Below, piece by piece: positions 1 to 7,940 of a DNA stretch of 64,000 bases. The stretch is from a virus, in IMG/VR virus record IMGVR_UViG_3300009164_000071, positions 1 through 64,000 of that record; one strand, written 5' to 3'. The notes beneath the pieces were generated by a model, which saw only the letters and a program-made list of their open reading frames with translations, searched no databases and was not told the DNA's origin. Every line of letters starts with the position of its first letter. Position 1 is the stretch's first letter. Both the position numbers and the translations under genes were made by a program.

Positions 1-86
1 ATTGCGTTGTCTCCACCGCCTGCGCTACCGGTGTTTTGTTGAGATGATGCTTGAAGTTTTGCGCGAATTTCTGCTAACGTTGCCAT
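1..86 (-). CDS. Probable gp32-like ssDNA-binding protein, N-terminal fragment
   Basis: Only the first 28 codons are in the window, and the gene runs off the left edge. The start is the ATG at 84-86, preceded by AAGGAAA. The visible protein begins MATLAEIRAKLQ and then has a short Gly/Ser/Gln-rich stretch ending GGGDNA. From memory, this resembles the beginning of gp32 ssDNA-binding proteins of some uncultured aquatic T4-like phages, where a short helix and Gly-rich linker precede a segment like IYPFW. The zinc-binding and OB-fold core lies outside the window, so the call rests on very little. The gene is separated from the upstream operon by a strong terminator, which fits a protein with its own expression timing. 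Confidence 0.45.
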   Translation of the reverse strand, partial: MATLAEIRAKLQASSQQNTGSAGGGDNA

Positions 87-140
87 AATGTTTTTCCTTA
101 ATGTTGATTTATTATGCCTCTTCTTTAAAGCCCACTGACT

Positions 141-180
141 AAAAAGAAAAATGTGTGCATACAGTTAAGTATACACACAT
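141..180 (-). terminator. Intrinsic terminator after the 737-aa gene
   Basis: On the minus strand a 12-bp stem (151-162 with 169-180, one G-U wobble) closes a 6-base loop. It is followed by a U-rich tract (141-150, ten bases with one interruption). It lies 41 bases beyond the stop of the 737-aa gene and isolates the gp32-like gene from readthrough. Confidence 0.85.
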
Positions 181-220
181 CTATTTATACATGCAACCTA
201 AAAGGCTGCAATATTATGAT

Positions 221-2434
221 TTATTTTGCCAATCCGGCCAACTTCATAATATCTTCAAAAGCGGCTACATCCTCTTTCTTCAATTTACCAGTTCTTTCTA
301 AATCTTTCAACATAGCAACACGATCTTGATACCCCTTGATACCTGGTTTGATATCTTGAGCTGTTGCACGTTGTTGGTATGTTGGATTGTCAGCATGTTT
401 CATTGTAGTTTTAGTTTGATGGCTTGCTTCCTCTTCAGCTGACATAATATTAGTGTTGAAATCTTTACCACCATGGCCTTGATCACCGATGCCTTCAACT
501 TTTTGTTTAATGTTGCCTACTAGTTCTTTTAGTCTTGCCAATCCATCATCGCCTACATTACCATGACGGTGTTCCCAGTCTTTGGAAAGTTTTTCCATAA
601 ATTGTTTGGCAATTTCTTCAGCCTGTTGACCCGCAGATTCTCCGAATTTTTCACTTATCTTTTTACCAACTTCAATAGCTATGCCTTCTTCACCTCTGAA
701 TGGGCCTACTTCTGGATTGTCTTTGTTGTAGTATGATTTTACACATTTTGCAATCTCGCGGATCATTTCACTAGAGTCGTTGCCTTCGCGCATGCCTAAT
801 TCTGCCTTTTTACGATCTAATCCTGCTGAGCTGGTTGGGCTATTTGTTTTTTCTTTTTCTAGATCTTTAGTTGTCATTTTCCAATCATCGCCTTGTTCCT
901 TGCGTTTGTATGCAGGTACTTGACTCTTATCTGGGCCGCCCTCGACAGTTGGTTGTTCAGCACCGGGTGCTGGAGCTGCCGCTGGATCAACAGGCTCTTC
1001 TGGTGAGGCTGCCGGATCAGCTTCAGGTTGTGCTGGCTCTGTGCCGCTCATACCTAATGCTACCAACAATTCTGGATATGACTCTTGCGCCCATGCTTGG
1101 AATACATCTAGAGGATTTGTAGAATCATCAATATTAGCCATGTCTTTTAATTTGTCTTCTAAGTCTGTGTCGTCGATGCCTAGTTCATTAAAAAATTGCC
1201 AAGCTGTTTGTCCTTCTGGGCCTAATTGTAGTCCTTGACCACTAGTTTCTAATTCGTCTAATGCTTGTTTTAGTTCAGAAATTTCATCGTCTGTTAATTT
1301 GTTTTGTTCAACAGCTTCTGCCCATTCTGAAAATTCACTGAACGCATCTTCTTTGACATCTGTGCCACATTCGCAAGGATCTTCTTTACAATCTGGGCAA
1401 ATATCTGTTTCTTCGCTGACATAATCTTCTAAATTGATTTCGTTTTCTTCACTCATAATGCTGTGAATTAACGGAAAGAATTGCGATAGTTCTTCTTTGA
1501 AATTTGTTTGTGTGAATTTCTGTTTGTATGTTTCCATAGTGACAGGATCTAGTTCTAACATAGGTTGTTCGCTAGGTCCTGCATCTAATTCGTTGACCCA
1601 TGATTCATAATGGTGTCTTTTGCCTAGAGATTCAACTCGAGCTTTGAGTTCTTGTAAACGGCCGTGAGCACGTTCGCCAATTTGCATGGCATCGTCATGT
1701 AGACTAGCGTGATTAATTTGACGACTAAATTCTTGTAGTTGTGCAATCTGCTCGCTCATACGAACAATGGCTTTACCAGCTGGATCATGTGGAACGCCAC
1801 CGTGATCAACATGCTGTGCCATAGCAAATGCACCTGCTGGGTGAATGAATGGATATTTGAAACGTTCACCGTCTCTATTTTGTATAAAAATAGCCCTGAT
1901 GTTTTTCTTCTGGCTACGGCTTCCTAAAAATTCTTCATCAACTGCCTTGTGATGACGTACAATAACTTCGGTTGCGCCACGTACAGCACGGCTAGTTTTT
2001 TTAGAACTCTTTTGGTTCCAACGAGATTCGTTCATACTCATACTTTCTTCCTTGTTAGCGCCTTTGGCAGCCAAATATTGAAAATCATTTTTATCTAGGT
2101 TAGTCTTGGCAATATCGCGAGTATCAAATCGTAGTAGACGACGCATGGCAAATAGGCGCATTTCTTTTAAAAACGAATACCATAATTTTTTAGCGGGATC
2201 ATCTTGATTTTCCGTTATACCTTGACTGTAATAAACTTTTAAACTACCAGCGTCATTTAAACTAATGCTAACGCGGCCTAAATTTATGCCCTCATTGACA
2301 AAATCAAAATCAAAGAAACGTGCAGTTGCCGGATCAATGGTCACAGCACCCGTTTCGTCGCCCATTTCTAAATTTTGAAAACGACTGCGTATTTTGTCAA
2401 ATACATCTTGGCTGATAATTTGTATAGGTTTCAT
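221..2434 (-). CDS. Conserved T4-like phage protein of unknown function, zinc-knuckle motif
   Basis: A 737-residue acidic protein of unknown function next to the large terminase. Residues 1-300 look globular. Residues 346-356 hold C-PD-C-KEDP-C-E-C, a compact four-cysteine cluster that probably binds zinc. About residues 465-497 form a Pro/Ala/Glu linker. The C-terminal third is helical and ends EDIMKLAGLAK. The neighbouring 275-residue protein has the same CxxCxxDPCxC pattern and the same type of C-terminal LAGL ending, so the two probably share a partner. The ATG at 2434 has no Shine-Dalgarno sequence. A late-promoter-like CTAAATA lies six bases upstream of it, so the mRNA may be leaderless. 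The position within a packaging block suggests a head or packaging role, but that is inference. Confidence 0.8.
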   Translation of the reverse strand: MKPIQIISQDVFDKIRSRFQNLEMGDETGAVTIDPATARFFDFDFVNEGINLGRVSISLNDAGSLKVYYSQGITENQDDPAKKLWYSFLKEMRLFAMRRLLRFDTRDIAKTNLDKNDFQYLAAKGANKEESMSMNESRWNQKSSKKTSRAVRGATEVIVRHHKAVDEEFLGSRSQKKNIRAIFIQNRDGERFKYPFIHPAGAFAMAQHVDHGGVPHDPAGKAIVRMSEQIAQLQEFSRQINHASLHDDAMQIGERAHGRLQELKARVESLGKRHHYESWVNELDAGPSEQPMLELDPVTMETYKQKFTQTNFKEELSQFFPLIHSIMSEENEINLEDYVSEETDICPDCKEDPCECGTDVKEDAFSEFSEWAEAVEQNKLTDDEISELKQALDELETSGQGLQLGPEGQTAWQFFNELGIDDTDLEDKLKDMANIDDSTNPLDVFQAWAQESYPELLVALGMSGTEPAQPEADPAASPEEPVDPAAAPAPGAEQPTVEGGPDKSQVPAYKRKEQGDDWKMTTKDLEKEKTNSPTSSAGLDRKKAELGMREGNDSSEMIREIAKCVKSYYNKDNPEVGPFRGEEGIAIEVGKKISEKFGESAGQQAEEIAKQFMEKLSKDWEHRHGNVGDDGLARLKELVGNIKQKVEGIGDQGHGGKDFNTNIMSAEEEASHQTKTTMKHADNPTYQQRATAQDIKPGIKGYQDRVAMLKDLERTGKLKKEDVAAFEDIMKLAGLAK

Positions 2435-2440
2435 AATATG

Positions 2441-2447
2441 TATTTAG
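2441..2447 (-). promoter_or_regulatory. Late-promoter-like CTAAATA abutting the start of the 737-aa gene
   Basis: CTAAATA on the minus strand lies six bases before the ATG at 2434. It matches the T4 late -10 element TATAAATA with one substitution and a shortened first position. T4 spacing would place transcription start at about the first base of the ORF. It lies just before the terminase stop codon, so chance occurrence in AT-rich sequence is possible. Confidence 0.4.
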
Positions 2448-4034
2448 TTAGAATGTGTTGATATAGATAGGCATGGGTAATATTAAATCGTCCCGAGTAT
2501 CTTCACGCATTTTATCGTAGATTGCGGGATCCCAGTCTTGAAGTAGCATAATCATACGTATAGCCAACAGTAAACTGCTGACTAGATCGTCGTGTGCTCC
2601 TACTTTGCCCTCAAAACTAACACCCTTGGCAATAAAAGTTTTAAGTTCTGAAATTAACGCTTTGCTGTGAATCTCAATCTTTTTAGTTTCTATTAGTTGT
2701 TTTAATTTAGCACAAACTGCAATTTTGCTAGTATGCGTGGTATTAAATCCTTTGCGGAATCTACGAACATGCCCTTTTTTAATGGGTTCGCTAAGGAATA
2801 ATCCGGGTATATTAGCTTCGTCAAGTTCGCTGATTGCTACTAGAGCGGCTTCACCTACCGTATTGTTTTCTACTGAATAATATATGCTAGGTTGCACTCC
2901 TAGTGCTAGGCATTCGTCACTGATGTGCTTGCAAATATCTCTAAGTATTCTAGCTTGATGTTGCACTGGACTTAGATTATGATGCCACTCTGCAACCTGT
3001 ATAAATCCCGGAACTTCAATAACCTGTAAAGCTGAAGGATCACCGCCTGTTCCTAAACTAGGGTCTAGAGCAACAATATAAGTGCTCTTAGGATTAATTT
3101 TTTTATACCAACGAACTTGCCCCATTTTTAAAATAGGTTCAGTGCCCGACATGTCTGCCAATGTTAATGAACTAATTAAAGTTTCATCAAATACCAAGAA
3201 CTCACATTCGTGTTCTCGGCGGAATCGTTCTTCGCCAATGCGTGATCTTTCTGTATTTGCCCAGTCTTCGTCACGCTCAGGATGCTCGCTCCAGTGTGCT
3301 CTAAATGGAAAGAATCCGTTCTTGCCCACAGCGGCTTCGTTGCCAAACTCGTCAAATCGTCTATTTGCTTCGTGCCAAATTTGTGCAAATTGGTCCTCGT
3401 CACTGTTAGGTGTAGACGTTATAATTGCCTTACCACCAGTAGCCAGTGTAGGTGAAATTGAAGTCCAAAATTCACTGGCAACGTTAGGTGGCACGAATGC
3501 AAACTCGTCAGCATATAGCATTGATAATGACATACCACGACCAGTTGTTTCTGTGGTTGTCTGCGCTACAATACGTGATCCGTTATCAAATTCTATACTT
3601 TGTTTGTTATAACTTGTGACTCCACAACGAATGTGATCTGGACACAATTCATAGGCATATCTAATACGATTCATAATCTCTTGAGCGCCTGTGTATTTGT
3701 GCGCGGCAATTAGAATAGTTGAGTCTGGTACAAACATAGCATACCATAATAGATATCCTGCGGCTGTGGTTGTCTTACCTGTTTGACGAGGAAGTAAATT
3801 AACATTAAATCGATGATCGTGATAACTGTCTATAAGTCGTCGCTGATACTCAAATGCCTCGTATCGCAATTTACCTTTGACCGGGTGTTGAATATAGAAA
3901 AAATTATCTAAAAAATGGTGAGGCCCTGCAATCTGATCTTGACATTTAATTAAGTCTTCGATGTCTTGTTCAGTAAACCGCTGAGTTGAATGAGCAGTTT
4001 TTACTAGTTTGCCGTCTAAGTTTTTTGATCCCAT
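2448..4034 (-). CDS. 17: Terminase large subunit (T4 gp17)
   Basis: This is the DNA-packaging motor ATPase and headful nuclease, which docks on the portal and pumps DNA into the prohead. The N-terminal ATPase has Walker A PRQTGKTT (82-89), Walker B MLYADEF with the catalytic Glu (172-178) and motif III TSTPN (206-210). The C-terminal RNase H-like nuclease has its acidic triad in VALDPS (D324), VEN (E389) and HDD (D482/D483). At 528 residues it is shorter than T4 gp17 (610), mostly at the N-terminus. The ATG at 4034 is preceded by TTAAATA five bases upstream and by a terminator just beyond that. It has no clear ribosome binding site. The small subunit gp16 lies two genes upstream rather than adjacent as in T4. 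Confidence 0.97.
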   Translation of the reverse strand: MGSKNLDGKLVKTAHSTQRFTEQDIEDLIKCQDQIAGPHHFLDNFFYIQHPVKGKLRYEAFEYQRRLIDSYHDHRFNVNLLPRQTGKTTTAAGYLLWYAMFVPDSTILIAAHKYTGAQEIMNRIRYAYELCPDHIRCGVTSYNKQSIEFDNGSRIVAQTTTETTGRGMSLSMLYADEFAFVPPNVASEFWTSISPTLATGGKAIITSTPNSDEDQFAQIWHEANRRFDEFGNEAAVGKNGFFPFRAHWSEHPERDEDWANTERSRIGEERFRREHECEFLVFDETLISSLTLADMSGTEPILKMGQVRWYKKINPKSTYIVALDPSLGTGGDPSALQVIEVPGFIQVAEWHHNLSPVQHQARILRDICKHISDECLALGVQPSIYYSVENNTVGEAALVAISELDEANIPGLFLSEPIKKGHVRRFRKGFNTTHTSKIAVCAKLKQLIETKKIEIHSKALISELKTFIAKGVSFEGKVGAHDDLVSSLLLAIRMIMLLQDWDPAIYDKMREDTRDDLILPMPIYINTF

Positions 4035-4039
4035 ACTTC

Positions 4040-4046
4040 TATTTAA
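4040..4046 (-). promoter_or_regulatory. Late-promoter-like TTAAATA abutting the terminase start
   Basis: TTAAATA on the minus strand lies between the terminator at 4049-4076 and the terminase ATG, with five bases (GAAGT) before the ATG. Because the terminator blocks upstream transcripts, a promoter is needed here, and this is the only candidate in the 14-base gap. T4-like spacing puts transcription start at the A of the ATG. Confidence 0.55.
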
Positions 4047-4048
4047 TG

Positions 4049-4076
4049 AAAAAAATAGCTCCCAAAGGAGCTATTT
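4049..4076 (-). terminator. Intrinsic terminator upstream of terminase
   Basis: A perfect 10-bp stem (4053-4062 with 4067-4076) closes a 4-base loop. On the minus strand it is followed by a run of U (A7 at 4049-4055 on the plus strand, part of it within the stem). It ends the transcript of the 275-aa gene and its upstream operon. Confidence 0.9.
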
Positions 4077-4090
4077 GGAGTAAAGGTTAA

Positions 4091-4918
4091 TTATTTTAAA
4101 CCTGCTAATCTTAGAATATCCAAACTTTCAGTAGCAGACTCTTCTGTGTTTTCGCATCCACACGGGTCTTTATGACATGTAGAGCAAGTACCTTCTTCAA
4201 GTTCTTCCTCTTCTGCGGCCTCATCCATTTCTTCCTCTTCTGCTTCATTAATGAACTGTTTGTATTCTTTCATTAGAGATTCAAAAGTTGCAGTTGGCAT
4301 GTTGCTTTGGCGTTTTTTACCATTGCTGTCATTGCCGCCGCCTGGCTGGTTTTCATGGTGAGCAAATTCTTCAGCATCAAATTCTGGAGCATTTTTTGGA
4401 TCTGCAGGACTATTGTCATATTGACCTTCGTCTGTTTCTTCATCTCCGGATAATGCAGAACCGGCCGCATTACCTAAGGCGCCGCCAACAGCACCACCAA
4501 CCGGGCCACCCAATGCTGTGCCAGCCACGGAACCAAGAGCTTGACCAGCCATAGATGCTATGCCCTCGTCTGCTTCTTCGTCGCCGTCGCCGTGCATTTT
4601 GTCAATAACAGAACGCATTGAATCGCCTGCAGTCATAGCTGGCTCCATGCTAATTACTGCGGGTGGAGTTTCACCTCCCATATGCTCATCGCCAACTTTA
4701 TGTACACCGGCTAATTGCATAATAGTAGCTAACATGTCGCTGAGTTCTTCTCCGCTACCTGCTGTCATATTGATGCTAGCAGGAGTTGATGGTCTTTCCA
4801 TAGACATGCCCATCTCTGGCATCATGCCACATTCTGCCAAGTCGGCATTTTCCTTAACGATATTTGGATTTTGTGCGTCTAACTCGGCTAGACGTTTTAA
4901 TACGTTAATCATTTGCAT
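4091..4918 (-). CDS. Probable head-associated protein with glycine-zipper and zinc-knuckle motifs
   Basis: A 275-residue, very acidic protein with no family I can name. Residues 121-157 form an Ala/Gly-rich segment with repeated GxxxG spacing, like a glycine zipper that packs helices or lipid. Residues 245-255 are C-ST-C-HKDP-C-G-C, and the C-terminus is LDILRLAGLK. Both features are shared with the 737-residue protein at 221-2434. A further IMQLAGV lies at 66-72. Residues 216-226, MKEYKQFINEA, resemble the T4 capsid-targeting sequence MKTYQEFIAEA and include an IxE-type site such as the gp21 prohead protease cuts. That points to an internal head or scaffold-associated protein, but the motif is internal rather than N-terminal. 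The ATG at 4918 has AAGGAAA eight bases upstream. The second Met (residue 3) is an alternative start. Confidence 0.75.
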   Translation of the reverse strand: MQMINVLKRLAELDAQNPNIVKENADLAECGMMPEMGMSMERPSTPASINMTAGSGEELSDMLATIMQLAGVHKVGDEHMGGETPPAVISMEPAMTAGDSMRSVIDKMHGDGDEEADEGIASMAGQALGSVAGTALGGPVGGAVGGALGNAAGSALSGDEETDEGQYDNSPADPKNAPEFDAEEFAHHENQPGGGNDSNGKKRQSNMPTATFESLMKEYKQFINEAEEEEMDEAAEEEELEEGTCSTCHKDPCGCENTEESATESLDILRLAGLK

Positions 4919-4921
4919 AAT

Positions 4922-5512
4922 TTATTTCCTTAGATCTTGTGCCTGAAACTTTAGAAGACTTTCTTGTTTGACTTCTGTGTCAGTATTAAATTTGGCGGCA
5001 CCTTCTGTTGGAATTTCTTCTCCGCGGGCCTTGCGTTGTAGTTTTAAAATATCGTTTAATTCTTTAACAAATCCAGTATTGTATTTGTCGCCATAGTAAT
5101 CTTCAAATTGAGGACTACCTGCTTCTTTGTAATCCGGATCGTTTAGTAGAGCACCTTCACGCTTGGGTTCGTCGTGTTGATATTCCTCAGTGGGTTCGCC
5201 TGGACGGCGAACTGCTAGATTATTTTTACTAACTCCTAACTCAGTGCTGATGTATTCTGTTAACTCTTGTTGAGTTGACGGATAATCTAGTGTGACTTCG
5301 TAAATGCTAACTTCACAATTTTTTAATTGAGGAAAATCTAAAGGAAGTTCCTGAACTGGAGTTGTTGTGACTTTTTTAAATTCAGAGACAGTGTATTTTC
5401 CTAGCACTGATTTTAGCAAAGTTTCTTGTTCAGAGGAAACCTGACCGGCTATCTTGACACGAAACGGATACTGTTTCTTTGATTCTGAGAGATATTGTTT
5501 GAAGGTTGTCAT
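4922..5512 (-). CDS. Probable internal head protein with N-terminal capsid-targeting-like sequence
   Basis: A 196-residue charged protein. Its first residues, MTTFKQYLSESKK, closely follow the T4 capsid-targeting sequence found on IPI, IPII and IPIII (MKTYQEFIAEA). LSE at 8-10 fits the (L/I)xE consensus of prohead protease gp21, so the mature protein would start at about residue 11. Residues 10-105 look like a small alpha/beta domain, and the rest is polar and probably extended. I infer that it is packaged in the prohead core and processed. The alternative is a scaffold-related protein. It lies three bases upstream of the 275-aa gene and just after gp16, in a packaging operon. The ATG at 5512 lacks a ribosome binding site, and an ATAAATA lies seven bases upstream. 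Confidence 0.7.
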   Translation of the reverse strand: MTTFKQYLSESKKQYPFRVKIAGQVSSEQETLLKSVLGKYTVSEFKKVTTTPVQELPLDFPQLKNCEVSIYEVTLDYPSTQQELTEYISTELGVSKNNLAVRRPGEPTEEYQHDEPKREGALLNDPDYKEAGSPQFEDYYGDKYNTGFVKELNDILKLQRKARGEEIPTEGAAKFNTDTEVKQESLLKFQAQDLRK

Positions 5513-5518
5513 AGTGTA

Positions 5519-5992
5519 TTATTTATTCATATTCTTAAGTTTTTCTAGGATACTATTACGGTCTGTTAGTATGTATCCTTCCCCCTGCACAGTGTCAGCT
5601 TCTCCGTGCTTTTTATCTATTGCTAGCTTCTTAAGCTGTAGATCAACCATCTTTAACTTCTTATCAATCTTGTTAGTTTTAGCAGTTATAGCGGCATTCA
5701 TCATATTTGCGGCTACTTCAAACATTCTAGCACCATATCTTGCTTCTACACTCATACCTAGATCCATTAAGTCGTCATAGGCTTGTTCAGCTTTGGCAGC
5801 CAGTGCATCTAGCTCTGCATCACTAATATCACCGAGGCCTTTTACTCTAGGCAAGGCAGCCGCAATTTTATCAAATTCTTCTAGTTTTTCTTCAAGGCTA
5901 ATAGTTGGTACAGATACTGTACTAGTCTCGGGTTCTACCAGCGGCTCTGTTGCAGGCCCCAGGTCTAACAATTCTTCAAGTTTCTTAGTCAT
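5519..5992 (-). CDS. 16: Terminase small subunit (T4 gp16-like)
   Basis: A 157-residue helical protein. The region at about 70-130 (AEQAYDDLMDLG, then RMFEVAANMMNAA and a Lys-rich coiled-coil segment) follows the pattern of T4 gp16 small terminases, where a helical repeat around HPRAYEVVANLI precedes KLMDLQKK. Length is close to T4 gp16 (164). In T4, gp16 forms a ring that regulates gp17 ATPase and nuclease activity and recognises DNA for packaging. The N-terminal 40 residues are acidic and Pro-rich, probably flexible. Here two unrelated genes separate it from gp17. The gene starts 8 bases after the gp4 stop. The identification is by pattern and context, not by a catalytic motif. Confidence 0.72.
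   Translation of the reverse strand: MTKKLEELLDLGPATEPLVEPETSTVSVPTISLEEKLEEFDKIAAALPRVKGLGDISDAELDALAAKAEQAYDDLMDLGMSVEARYGARMFEVAANMMNAAITAKTNKIDKKLKMVDLQLKKLAIDKKHGEADTVQGEGYILTDRNSILEKLKNMNK
5520..5526 (-). promoter_or_regulatory. ATAAATA element seven bases before the 196-aa gene
   Basis: ATAAATA on the minus strand overlaps the gp16 stop codon and lies seven bases before the next ATG. It matches the T4 late -10 core. No terminator precedes it, so it may be a coincidence of the TAA stop in AT-rich sequence. Confidence 0.3.
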
Positions 5993-6000
5993 AATATTAC

Positions 6001-6444
6001 TTATTTCCTTTTGGAACCATTGTGGAAAATATCTGTTTCGTTGATGATACGAAATGATATGTTTTGTTGCTTACACCAATTTCCGGCAGCGGCCCACTTG
6101 GCTTGATTTTTAACAAACTGTGCTTGATTATAGGGATTTTTACCAACTTTTTCTCTCAGCATCTGATTTGAAGGTTTAATCTCGATCATTTCTACATGAC
6201 GTCTAGTATTTTTATCTATATAAACAATTAAAAAATCTGGCACATATACTGTTTGTTTACCTGTCAGTGGATCTCTGTAAGGTATTCTAACAGGTTCACT
6301 GCTCCATTGTTGTATTGAAGGATTATTATCACAGAACATCATAAAGGTCATTTCCCAACTTGATCGATATCGAGGAGATCCTGCTCCTACATATTTTTCT
6401 GGGTTTTTTATTTTATAAACGCCCTGACTGAATTTAAGACTCAT
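6001..6444 (-). CDS. 4: Head completion protein (T4 gp4/gp50 family)
   Basis: A 147-residue protein that matches T4 gp4 in length (150) and motifs: NPEKYVG, then YRSSWEMTFM (26-35), IPYRDP, VPDFLIVY (68-75) and EMIEIKPS (85-92). The set E31, D70 and E88-I-K90 is the order expected of a TnsA/restriction-endonuclease-like active site, as described for this family. In T4 the protein acts after packaging to make heads competent for tail joining. Its start ATG overlaps the TGA of the upstream 122-aa gene (ATGA), so translation is probably coupled. Confidence 0.93.
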   Translation of the reverse strand: MSLKFSQGVYKIKNPEKYVGAGSPRYRSSWEMTFMMFCDNNPSIQQWSSEPVRIPYRDPLTGKQTVYVPDFLIVYIDKNTRRHVEMIEIKPSNQMLREKVGKNPYNQAQFVKNQAKWAAAGNWCKQQNISFRIINETDIFHNGSKRK

Positions 6445-6809
6445 GCCACTATATTTCTCAATATTTCTTCACTAGGTTTAAATTTTGCCGCATAGCCAAG
6501 CTGGCTGGTATTCAGTCGATTATAATTTAAAATTTCGCTGACTAATGCACTAACTTCAATGTTGCTAAGACCTTTGAGATTATCTAATACAGACATAGGA
6601 TTGAATCCATCTTGCTTAGCCTGTTTGATTACAATGACTGCTATTGTTTCAGCTGACGTTTTAGAAAATCCTCGAGATTCAAAGAATCCCTGAATAGCCG
6701 CAAAGGTAGTTGCATCTAATTCTAACGGCTTAGAATAATAAGTGTCAAATGCCTGAAGGGTTGATTCTTTTTTACTAACCTGTGTAGGCAGATTGCTTTG
6801 AATGGTCAT
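6441..6809 (-). CDS. Conserved T4-like phage protein, probable virion structural
   Basis: A 122-residue, mostly helical protein. The phrases YYSKPLELDA (24-33), FFESRGF (43-49), QAKQDGFNPMSVLDNLKGL and EILNYNR are familiar to me from a small conserved protein that sits near gp4 and tail genes in aquatic T4-like phages, annotated there as a virion structural or hypothetical protein. No enzymatic motif is visible. It overlaps gp4 by four bases (ATGA) and has AGGAA upstream of its ATG, so it is probably co-translated with gp4. The exact role is unknown. A baseplate or tail-associated role is plausible because the upstream gene is a tube-like protein. Confidence 0.7.
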   Translation of the reverse strand: MTIQSNLPTQVSKKESTLQAFDTYYSKPLELDATTFAAIQGFFESRGFSKTSAETIAVIVIKQAKQDGFNPMSVLDNLKGLSNIEVSALVSEILNYNRLNTSQLGYAAKFKPSEEILRNIVA

Positions 6810-6828
6810 AATTTAAATTCCTAAATTT

Positions 6829-7923
6829 TTATGGGCCAAAGTCTACAGGAGTTGCAACGGTGCTGATACCATTGTTAGATCCGGAAAACGGATTAATTGG
6901 AAGATTACCTAGGTCACTAGTAGACGGAGCAGTTAATTGAGCGTTAATTGCAGAGTTAACATCTCCAGGAAGAGCACCTGAGCTTTGTAGTGCATCTAAT
7001 GCTCCGTTGCTCATAGATTCTCCGGATTTATTTAATTGGCCTATACTAGGTCTTGCTTGAATAGTTGTTGTTCCGTTGTTTATTCGATCTATTGGGTTCT
7101 CATTTTGCTGAGTTCCCGGTAGTGTACCAAATACATCACTTGCCCCCATCGGAGTATCCGCTCCATTACTTTTCCCAGAGACTGCGATTGAACTAGGTTG
7201 GGAGTCGTAGTATACTGCCGCAAATCCGTCAGGGCTACTACCTTTGACAATTTTTCCCTTATTGTACAAAACATTTTCATAGGCTGTGGTCATTTTATTA
7301 GTTAAAGTCTTATTTCCACTATCTTGATCTAAGCTGTCATGAACCCAGTCGGTGACCATGGGATTGACTAAAGTATACTGAGTAAAATTTTGTTGATGTA
7401 ATACATATATTGTTATACTGTCAAAGAACGGTTCTATTTGCTGACCGTCTAGGCCGTAGGCATAATCATTTTCTCCGTACTTGGTATTTTTATATTGATT
7501 AGGAATTTCACCATTAGCTCCGGTACCGTAATTGCTGTCTACAAAATAATATCTATAATAATTGGTCCATAGATCTCTTGTTGTATTGCTGTTATCGTCG
7601 TGGAATTCAATGTTAATATTTTGATAAGATATACCTGTTTGAATAATTGTTTTTCTGTTATATTGATTAACAATTTCTGTTTTAGGTTGAAACTTTGGAA
7701 GATCTATTTTTCTAACCAATAGCCCAACTTCTTTTTTTCCTGTATTCTCCCATTCATCATCTAATGGTATTGTAGGATTGATTGAAAAACTGACAAAGTA
7801 TAGGAATCCTACCTTGGGAGCTTTGGCATAGTTATTACTTCTATATAATAAACTAGCATGCTGGTAATCTCTGAGTTTAGTATCTCCTGTATTACCTAAG
7901 AACTGTGTAAAGGCTTGGCTCAT
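6829..7923 (-). CDS. Tail-tube-like baseplate protein (gp54/gp19 family)
   Basis: A 364-residue protein. Residues 30-240 carry a tail-tube-like beta domain: FLYFVSFSINP, KIDLPKFQPKTEIVNQYNRK, then NIEFHDDNSNTTRDLWTNYY and ITIYVLHQQ. It is about twice the length of T4 gp19 and close to T4 gp54 (320), the baseplate protein that starts tube polymerisation and shares the gp19 fold. I therefore favour a gp54-like tube initiator. A second tube or hub protein is the alternative. Residues 245-364 are Gly/Ser/Asn-rich and low complexity. Its ATG at 7923 lies five bases after ATAAATA, which itself directly follows a terminator, and there is no Shine-Dalgarno sequence. The gp19 gene is immediately upstream. 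Confidence 0.65.
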   Translation of the reverse strand: MSQAFTQFLGNTGDTKLRDYQHASLLYRSNNYAKAPKVGFLYFVSFSINPTIPLDDEWENTGKKEVGLLVRKIDLPKFQPKTEIVNQYNRKTIIQTGISYQNINIEFHDDNSNTTRDLWTNYYRYYFVDSNYGTGANGEIPNQYKNTKYGENDYAYGLDGQQIEPFFDSITIYVLHQQNFTQYTLVNPMVTDWVHDSLDQDSGNKTLTNKMTTAYENVLYNKGKIVKGSSPDGFAAVYYDSQPSSIAVSGKSNGADTPMGASDVFGTLPGTQQNENPIDRINNGTTTIQARPSIGQLNKSGESMSNGALDALQSSGALPGDVNSAINAQLTAPSTSDLGNLPINPFSGSNNGISTVATPVDFGP

Positions 7924-7928
7924 AACAA

Positions 7929-7935
7929 TATTTAT
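7929..7935 (-). promoter_or_regulatory. Late promoter ATAAATA abutting the gp54-like gene
   Basis: ATAAATA on the minus strand lies six bases downstream of the terminator tract and five bases (TTGTT) before the ATG. It is the only promoter-like element between the terminator and the gene. T4 late spacing would start the transcript at the A of the ATG. Confidence 0.6.
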
Positions 7936-7940
7936 GCCAT

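Noticed and set aside
87-140. Possible late promoter (ATAATAAAT) for the gp32-like gene
   Set aside because: It does not match ATAAATA at the required positions, and gp32 is normally driven by middle or early promoters that I cannot identify in this short stretch.
3082-3612. 176-codon plus-strand ORF inside the terminase gene
   Set aside because: Gp17 on the minus strand has all its catalytic motifs there. The plus ORF has no ribosome binding site or recognisable domain and is antisense noise.
4288-4946. Plus-strand ORFs of 88 and 128 codons opposite the 275-aa gene
   Set aside because: They lie antisense to the acidic and Gly-rich segments of a gene with a proper ribosome binding site, and they have no start signals.
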